From Helicobacter sp. (GTDB lineage: Bacteria; Campylobacterota; Campylobacteria; Campylobacterales; Helicobacteraceae): a stretch of 19,757 nucleotides of DNA. The position numbers and the translations under genes were made by a program. Where the stretch lies: assembly GCA_022766795.1 (NCBI GenBank), contig JALEPE010000025.1, positions 1-19,757 on the forward strand, written 5' to 3'. The notes under the pieces are model-generated. The model did no database searches and was not told where the DNA came from. It saw only the letters and a program-made list of their open reading frames with translations. This document shows positions 14,032 through 19,757 of this stretch, in pieces; positions within the stretch are counted from its first letter, which is position 1, and the number at the start of each line of letters is the position of its first letter.

Positions 14032-15822
14032 TATCTTTATTCAAAAATATAGAAATTTTAGAATCGTCTAGCTCAATGTTAGAATCATAAAGCAAAGATT
14101 CTAATATCACTTTTTCAAAGTCCTTTTTGTCAATACCGTTTTCAAAAAGCATATAATCTAAAATCACCTTTTTAAAGTCTTTTTCTGTAATTTCAAATGG
14201 CGCTTGTGGCATTTTGTAGCTTAGATTCTCACTAGGTTTTAGCCATTGGCAAGTTTCATCACCACTTGTTTTATAAATTACATCAAGCCAATAAGGTTCT
14301 AGCTCTTTTGCCCATTTACCTTTCACATCTTGCCTTCCTTTATTTTTTACCGTTTCTAAGCCATCTTCTTTTATCCAACATGCAAAGATTTCTTTATTGC
14401 CTTGTGGCTCGTGAGCTTTAAAAAGAAAAATTGAAGTGCTAACCCCAGCCTTGCCATTAAAAATCTCATCAGGAAGTTTTATAATTTTTAGCAAAGAATG
14501 TTTTTTGAGCCATCTCTCTGCCTTTTTTCTGCCAACTTCTAGTTTATTATCGGGTAGCAAAAACGCACACATCGCACCTTCACAAACATTATTTAAAACA
14601 TTTTTTACAATCTCGTAAATACCATATTTATTTTCATAAGGCGGATTCATAAGCACCTTTGTGATGTTTTTATCTTTTATCCACTCACAAATTTCTTTAT
14701 CTCTACTATCTGCTTGGATTAGATTTGTTTTGCCATCTTTGTGGATTAGCATATTGGCACAAGCTAGGGTATATAAATCCTTTGAAATTTCAATACCAAA
14801 GAGATGATTATTGCAAATATCCAACACAGCGTTTTTCATTTTCCATACCGCCCATTTCGCTTATCATTTCACCCATAGCGGTAATTAAAAATGCTCCGCT
14901 TCCACAAGCAGCATCCAAGATTCTATCTTTATGCGTGGCATTTGTGATTCTATACATTAACCGAACGATATGGCTTGGTGTAAATATTTGTCCATATTCA
15001 GGCTTTTTGGGTAAATAGCGATTAAACTCATTGAAAAATATCATCATTACATCTTCGCCATTCCAATTGCTGGAATCTATAAATTGCGAAATTTTAATAA
15101 CATTGTCAATAAAATCACACATAGCTTTTTTATCACCCTCTTTATCGCAAGTGATTTTTTCGTATTGCTCTTTTATTATTTTGAGTTTATTATTAGTTTT
15201 TATCTCATCATTATAAGAATCTTCTAGCACTTTTATAATTCTATTTTTTAAATCGCTAAAATCCAACATCTTTAAAGTTTTCTAATTTTGCTCCTTTTTT
15301 GTGTGCTACTAAAGCACAAGCGGTAAAAATCATTCTATGCGTTAGATTTTGCATGATAAATTTGTGGTGCAAGAGCTCATTAATCGCAATTGTGTAAGTT
15401 TGAATAGCATCTGTATCAATAGGGACTCTATTAATATATTTAAGATAATAATCTTTTGAAAGCAAAGTATTAACATCAATGATTTGCTTAGAATCCTTAT
15501 AAACCAAAACATCTTCACCATTATAAAGAATTCTTAAGACTTGATTATATTTCTTGCGAGCAATATTGATATATTTAAAAAGTTGTTCCTTTTCTTTTTC
15601 TAAAAGCTTTCTGTCTCCTGCTTCTGTCTCTAAAATAATAGCGGTTTGATTTATATCATGTGGGAGATACTAACCATCTGGTTTGTCGTTTATACCTTTA
15701 AAATATTTATTGTCTAACATATTAAAAGTTGTGATTTGACCAGCCCCACTTTTGGCTTCTTTTGTATCATAAAATCCTAAAATTTCTCTTGCATTATCTC
15801 TTACTTTGTCTTCGCTTAACAC
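14024..15822 (-). pseudogene. BcgI-A-like nuclease/adenine methyltransferase, broken at three places
   Basis: The reconstructed protein has about 598 residues. Its N-terminus shows a PD-(D/E)xK-like nuclease signature (KPDG-x-YLP, then ILETEAGD; the usual ExK lysine is E67). A helical domain follows, then a gamma-class N6-adenine methylase with SAM motif I DAACGSGAF (about 14889-14915) and catalytic NPPY (14636-14647). Three lesions are seen. Codon 51 is TAG (15670-15672) where the family motif DGWYLP expects Trp. There is one extra T in the T4 at 15258-15261, and one extra A in the A5 at 14832-14836. The observed frames are the start to the nonsense codon, 15256-15507, 14808-15269 and 14024-14839. 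The start is GTG at 15822 with AAGGAG five bases upstream. It pairs with the overlapping downstream specificity gene as in BcgI A and B, so one protein would both cut and methylate. Now a decayed gene, unless the lesions are sequence errors. Confidence 0.8.
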
Positions 15823-15873
15823 CACTTCTCCTTATGAATTCTTAAATCCATTTTCCAACTTCTTAAAGTTTGT

Positions 15874-15879
15874 ATTATA
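15874..15879 (-). promoter_or_regulatory. -10 element of the BcgI-like locus
   Basis: On the minus strand this reads TATAAT, about 50 bases before the GTG start. The 183-base gap 15823-16005 between the divergent genes must hold promoters for both directions. For the + strand only weak AT-rich candidates are visible (TATAAA-like around 15933). Confidence 0.5.
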
Positions 15880-16005
15880 TCATCATCTTTAATCAACTTT
15901 AGATTTATGTGGAATCAGATTAGAATTTATAAAGAAATATAAGAAGTTTTAAGAGAAAAGCAATACAATGCGCTAAATGGAATTTTAGCATTTAAGGAAT
16001 AGCTT

Positions 16006-16803
16006 TTGAAAACTTGGATTTTCTATATTATGAGCGCAGTGTTAATGCTGGAACTTAAAGCGGAATCGCAAAATATGGAATCGCAAACATTGGAATCGCA
16101 AAACGCAGTGTATGCGACATTTGAAATAAGAGCACAGCAAAGTGCGCTATTATCTTTAAGCGCAAATGGTGTGGTGGAATTTATTGCGGTTGATGTGGGA
16201 AGTATTGTAGAAAAAGGTGATAGACTGCTAAGTTTAAAGGCGAAAGATTTAAAAGAAAATTTGCAAGTTGCAAAGGCAAGTTTAGAAATACTACGTGCCA
16301 AGCACAGCTTTATCCTTGCGCAGTTTAAAAGATATGAGAAGTCTAAAAGTGCGCTTGATGTGAATACTTTTGAAAAAGTGCAAGCAGAATATAAGGCGAG
16401 TGCGTTTGAGCTAAAACGTGCAGAGGCAAATTACGCATTACAAAAAGAGTTGCTAGATAATACGATTTTATACGCACCCTTTCGTGGCATAATAACGCAG
16501 AAGTTTGTAGAAGTGGGCGATGGCGTGGGAGCAATTTCTAGCAAGGCGTTTGCATTGGAATCGCTAGAGAAAAAGGCTTTGATTTATTTTGACTCAAGGT
16601 ATTTTAATGCCGTTAAAATCGGTGATATCTTCCGATATAAAATTGACAATGTGCTACAAGATGTCCCTTTAAAAATTAAAAAAATTTATCCAAGTATTGA
16701 TAAAAATACCAAAAAGGCAACCGCAGAAGGTGTTGTAGAAAATACGATTCCATCTGGAATCTTTGGTGATGGATTTATTATTTTATCCCCAAATAGAGAC
16801 TAA
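16006..16803 (+). CDS. RND efflux periplasmic adaptor (membrane fusion protein)
   Basis: The adaptor links the RND pump to the TolC channel. It starts with TTG at 16006, supported by AAGGA eight bases upstream. The N-terminus is a signal-peptide-like hydrophobic stretch (residues 3-18) without a lipobox cysteine. A first lipoyl half follows (SANGVVEFIAVDVGSIVEKG, about residues 53-72), then a coiled-coil hairpin (about 80-150) and the second lipoyl half with LYAPFRGIITQKFVEVGDGV (about 157-176). At 265 residues it is short for the family and like H. pylori HefB. Three tandem 15-base units encode ESQNM, ESQTL and ESQNA at residues 20-34. The RND gene starts four bases after its stop. Confidence 0.88.
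   Translation: MKTWIFYIMSAVLMLELKAESQNMESQTLESQNAVYATFEIRAQQSALLSLSANGVVEFIAVDVGSIVEKGDRLLSLKAKDLKENLQVAKASLEILRAKHSFILAQFKRYEKSKSALDVNTFEKVQAEYKASAFELKRAEANYALQKELLDNTILYAPFRGIITQKFVEVGDGVGAISSKAFALESLEKKALIYFDSRYFNAVKIGDIFRYKIDNVLQDVPLKIKKIYPSIDKNTKKATAEGVVENTIPSGIFGDGFIILSPNRD
16062..16106 (+). repeat. 15-bp tandem repeat, three copies, in the adaptor gene
   Basis: Units start at 16062, 16077 and 16092, each beginning GGAATCGCAAA and 15 bases long. They encode (E-S-Q-x-x)3 right after the signal peptide. Copy number changes would keep the frame. Confidence 0.75.
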
Positions 16804-16806
16804 ATA

Positions 16807-19757
16807 ATGTCAAAATTTGCGATTGCACACCCCATTAGCGCATTGATGTTTGTGCTAGCATTAGTGTTCTTTGGAGTGAGTGCATTAAAGAATCTTAGTG
16901 TTTCACTTTATCCCAATGTTGATGTGCCGGTGATTACTATTACAACAATTTATCCGGGCGCGAATCCAGAGGTCATTGAGGGGAAAGTTACCGATAAAAT
17001 TGAGGAAGCCATTAGTGGTGTGGAATCACTCAAGAAAATTACCTCCACAAGTGCAGATAGCGTCAGCATTGTAGTGGTGGAATTTGAGCTAGAAAAAGAT
17101 ATTAATATTGCGGCTAATGATGTGCGCGATAAAGTTTCTACTATTAGCTTTGGTAGTGAAGTTAAGTCGCCTATTATAGAAAAATATGATGTGGGTGGAG
17201 CACCGATTATCTCACTTTTTCTTTCTCACAAAAAGAAAATCCAAAATATGCAAGAGATTTTGGATTTACATTTGCACGCTGATTTGAATCTTAAGCCATT
17301 GATTCAACGTATTAAGGGCGTAGGTAGGGTTAATTTAGTGGGATATTTAGAACGAGAGATTAAAATTCGTCCCAATCCAACTGCGCTTAATAAATATAAC
17401 CTAAGCTTTACAGATATTGCAAGGGCAATCAATATACAAAATATAGAGATTGACGGAGGGCGGTTGATTGCAGATACAAAGGAATGGAAGCTTTTAACCA
17501 AGGCAGACGCAAGCAAAGTGCAAGATTTGGGAAATATTATCATTGCTAATGGCGTTAAGCTTAGCGATATTGCAGAGATTATAGATTCCACAAAGGAGCA
17601 ACGTAGCTTTTCTAATCTTGCAATGGGCGGTGAAAATGGGAGTGGAATCCTGCTTGAAGTGCAGAAAATTTCGGGTGCAAATTCCATAGAGATTGCGGAT
17701 TCTATTAAAGAAATTTTGCCAAGCTTGCAGGAAATGCGCACAGAGTATGATTTGCGTATTGTGCGTGATACAACAAATTATATCCGTGATTCCATTTATG
17801 CAGTGGAGTTGGATTTGATTTTTGGGGCATTTTTAGCAGTATTTATTGTGTTTGTGTTTTTGCGGAATGGACGGATTACATTTATTGCAAGTCTTAGTAT
17901 CCCAACTTCCATTATGGGAGTGTTTGCTCTGATGTATGGATTTGGAATGACTTTAAATCTTGCAACAATGATTGCTATTACCCTAGCCATTGGCATTATT
18001 ATTGATGATGCAATTGTTGTGATTGAAAATATTTATAAGAAAATTGAACAGGGTGAGGAGCGCAAAAAAGCTGCATACGATGGTGTGCGCGAGATTGGAT
18101 TCGCGTTGATTGCAATTTCTTGTATGCTGCTTGCGGTATTTATCCCTGTTGCTAATATGAGCGGAGTAACGGGGCGATTCTTTACTTCTTTTGGAATCAC
18201 ACTCGCGGCGTCTATCGTCATTTCTTATCTTGTTGTTATTACTTTTATCCCAATGCTTAGCGCGCGCCTTGTGGATACGCAAAGCTTGCAGAGCCGATTT
18301 TATTTATGGAGCGAGAAATATTTTAAAGCTTTAGAACAATTTTATCAAACAACTTTGCGATGGGTTTTATCGCATAAAGCCATTGTTATTGGTGGAATCT
18401 TAGGTGTTTTTGTATGTTCTTTGCTGCTGATTTCGCGTTTAGGTGTGGAATTTCTCCCTTCTGAAGATAAGGCGGAATTTGATATTAAATTAACACATAA
18501 GCCCGGAATTACATTGGAGGAAATGCAGCACCAAGCCTTAGCCATTCAAAAATATTTAGAGAATTTAAGCGAGGTAGAATATAGCATTTTAAATATTGGC
18601 TTTACTGCAGAGCAAAAAGTTTATGAAGCAAAAATTTATGTGCGTTTAGTGCCTTATAACAAGAGAAAACGCACACTCTTAGAGATTATTGAGCATTTGC
18701 GAGAGTATTATAAGTCTTTTAGTGAGCAATTTAGTATGGAAATTGCCATTATTGAGATTCCGCAAATTAGCTTAGGAGAGGACGATTCTCCTTTGCAGCT
18801 TGCTGTGTATTCCCAAGATTCACAAAAACTAGAAAGCAGTGTGATAAAAATCCAGAGTCTAATGCAACAAAGTGGCAAATACCGCGATATTCACACGGAT
18901 ATTAAAGCAAAAACACCGCAATTGCAATTCACGATAAATCGTGCCTTAGCCGCGCAATATGGCTTTAGTGCAAAGGAAATTGCGCTTGCTTTAAATAGCG
19001 CATTTAGTGGGGCGCAAGAAGTTTCTTATTACCGCGAGAATGGTAAAGAATATGATATTGTGCTGCTTAGCCCCAAAAAAGATTCTTTGCAAGATATGCG
19101 TTATTTAAGCTTGCGCAACGCACAGGGGCAAAATGTGTTTTTAGATGGTTTGGTGGATATTAAAGAGGTGGGTGCGACAACCAACATTAAACGCTATGAT
19201 AGACAACGCAGCGTAATGGTATATGCAAATTTAAGTGCAGGTGTGAGTTTGGGCGAGGCGACAAGTTATCTTGAGGATAGCAAAGCGCAATGGTTAGAGA
19301 GTGGTGTGTATTACAAAGTTGAGGGTTATGCAAAATATCTAAAAGAAACCAACGCAGCGTTTATTGTGGCGATGATTTCGGCATTATTTTTGATTTATTT
19401 TATTTTAGCGGCATTGTATGAATCGTTATTGCAACCTTTAATCATTATGATTACCTTGCCACTTAGCTTTACAGGTGCATTTTTAGCATTGTTTGTAAGC
19501 GGAGAGAGTTTAAGCCTATTTAGTATTATGGGGCTTATGCTTTTAATGGGGCTTGTGGGTAAGAATGCGACATTAATTATTGATGTGGCAAATGAGAAAC
19601 GTGATGAGGGTTTGGAGATTGACGCAGCAATTATAAAGGCGGGTGTTTTACGCCTACGCCCAATTTTAATGACAACCATTGCAATGGTGTTTGGAATGCT
19701 GCCCTTAGCTTTTGCGGGAGGAGCAGGAAGTGGAATTAAATCGCCAATGGGAATCGC
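16807..19757 (+). CDS. RND multidrug efflux transporter, 3' end outside the window
   Basis: An inner membrane proton-driven pump of the AcrB/HefC type. The frame is open from ATG 16807 to the window edge (983 codons), about 40-60 residues short of the family length. TM1 starts after MSKFAIAHPI. The SLYPNVDVPVITITTIYPGA segment opens the first porter domain. TM2-TM6 start near residue 335. The TM4 proton-relay aspartates D400 and D401 are in GIIIDDAIVVIEN. TM7 begins near residue 519, and TM8 and the RND C-terminal bundle start near 852 (LLMGLVGKNATLIIDVAN). The start follows the adaptor stop by three bases, so the two genes form an operon. The pump is intact as far as seen. Its natural outer-membrane partner is probably the TolC-like gene at 11037. 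Confidence 0.93.
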   Translation, partial: MSKFAIAHPISALMFVLALVFFGVSALKNLSVSLYPNVDVPVITITTIYPGANPEVIEGKVTDKIEEAISGVESLKKITSTSADSVSIVVVEFELEKDINIAANDVRDKVSTISFGSEVKSPIIEKYDVGGAPIISLFLSHKKKIQNMQEILDLHLHADLNLKPLIQRIKGVGRVNLVGYLEREIKIRPNPTALNKYNLSFTDIARAINIQNIEIDGGRLIADTKEWKLLTKADASKVQDLGNIIIANGVKLSDIAEIIDSTKEQRSFSNLAMGGENGSGILLEVQKISGANSIEIADSIKEILPSLQEMRTEYDLRIVRDTTNYIRDSIYAVELDLIFGAFLAVFIVFVFLRNGRITFIASLSIPTSIMGVFALMYGFGMTLNLATMIAITLAIGIIIDDAIVVIENIYKKIEQGEERKKAAYDGVREIGFALIAISCMLLAVFIPVANMSGVTGRFFTSFGITLAASIVISYLVVITFIPMLSARLVDTQSLQSRFYLWSEKYFKALEQFYQTTLRWVLSHKAIVIGGILGVFVCSLLLISRLGVEFLPSEDKAEFDIKLTHKPGITLEEMQHQALAIQKYLENLSEVEYSILNIGFTAEQKVYEAKIYVRLVPYNKRKRTLLEIIEHLREYYKSFSEQFSMEIAIIEIPQISLGEDDSPLQLAVYSQDSQKLESSVIKIQSLMQQSGKYRDIHTDIKAKTPQLQFTINRALAAQYGFSAKEIALALNSAFSGAQEVSYYRENGKEYDIVLLSPKKDSLQDMRYLSLRNAQGQNVFLDGLVDIKEVGATTNIKRYDRQRSVMVYANLSAGVSLGEATSYLEDSKAQWLESGVYYKVEGYAKYLKETNAAFIVAMISALFLIYFILAALYESLLQPLIIMITLPLSFTGAFLALFVSGESLSLFSIMGLMLLMGLVGKNATLIIDVANEKRDEGLEIDAAIIKAGVLRLRPILMTTIAMVFGMLPLAFAGGAGSGIKSPMGI

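Noticed and set aside
12310..15822. A single fused type IIG restriction enzyme
   Set aside because: The methylase part ends at 14024-14026 with TAA and the specificity part begins with its own ATG at 14029-14031. The overlap indicates two coupled genes, as in BcgI A and B, not a fusion.
17304..18545. Several minus-strand frames across the pump gene (17304, 17796, 17983, 18033, 18345)
   Set aside because: They are shadows of the RND gene on the + strand, with unusual composition and no start signals.
1..19757. tRNA, rRNA, insertion sequences or phage genes
   Set aside because: I found no cloverleaf, rRNA segment, transposase motif or integrase motif on either strand.

Overview
The window is low-GC DNA that looks like a Helicobacter or a close relative in the Campylobacterota. 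The evidence is a PerR-type Fur protein with Campylobacter-like features, pseudaminic acid genes pseB-pseC-pseF, an RND efflux locus arranged like H. pylori hefABC, and a phase-variable poly-G tract in a restriction gene. I could run no searches, so all identities come from motifs and family knowledge.

Layout: (1) 1-264 is a regulatory leader with a G-rich hairpin, two AT-rich palindromes and a promoter. It precedes a Fur/PerR-family repressor gene (265-672). (2) 855-8018 is a type I restriction-modification operon on the + strand (hsdM, hsdS, hsdR). A small accessory insertion sits between hsdM and hsdS: a short antitoxin-like gene, a 19-codon stump resembling the start of a Doc toxin, and a GIY-YIG protein gene. 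The GIY-YIG gene and hsdS carry several copies of a palindromic repeat that is read in frame and adds low-complexity peptide to both proteins. (3) 8056-10935 is a minus-strand pseB-pseC-pseF operon with overlapping genes, for the sugar that glycosylates flagellin. (4) 11037-12302 (TolC-like outer membrane protein), 16006-16803 (periplasmic adaptor) and 16807-end (RND pump, cut by the window edge) form a tripartite efflux system. (5) Between the TolC gene and the adaptor gene lies a minus-strand, BcgI-like two-gene restriction-modification locus (12310-15822). Its nuclease/methylase gene has a nonsense codon and two frameshifts. Its specificity gene has one frameshift and an 18-base poly-G tract that is out of frame at the observed length. 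This specificity gene encodes three target-recognition modules instead of the usual one or two.

The most notable points are: RPE-like palindromes inserted in frame inside hsdS, including inside one target-recognition domain; a decaying three-module, poly-G-switched specificity gene; the apparent splitting of a hef-type efflux operon by that locus; and a perfect palindrome over the -35 of the perR-like gene, probably an autoregulatory operator.
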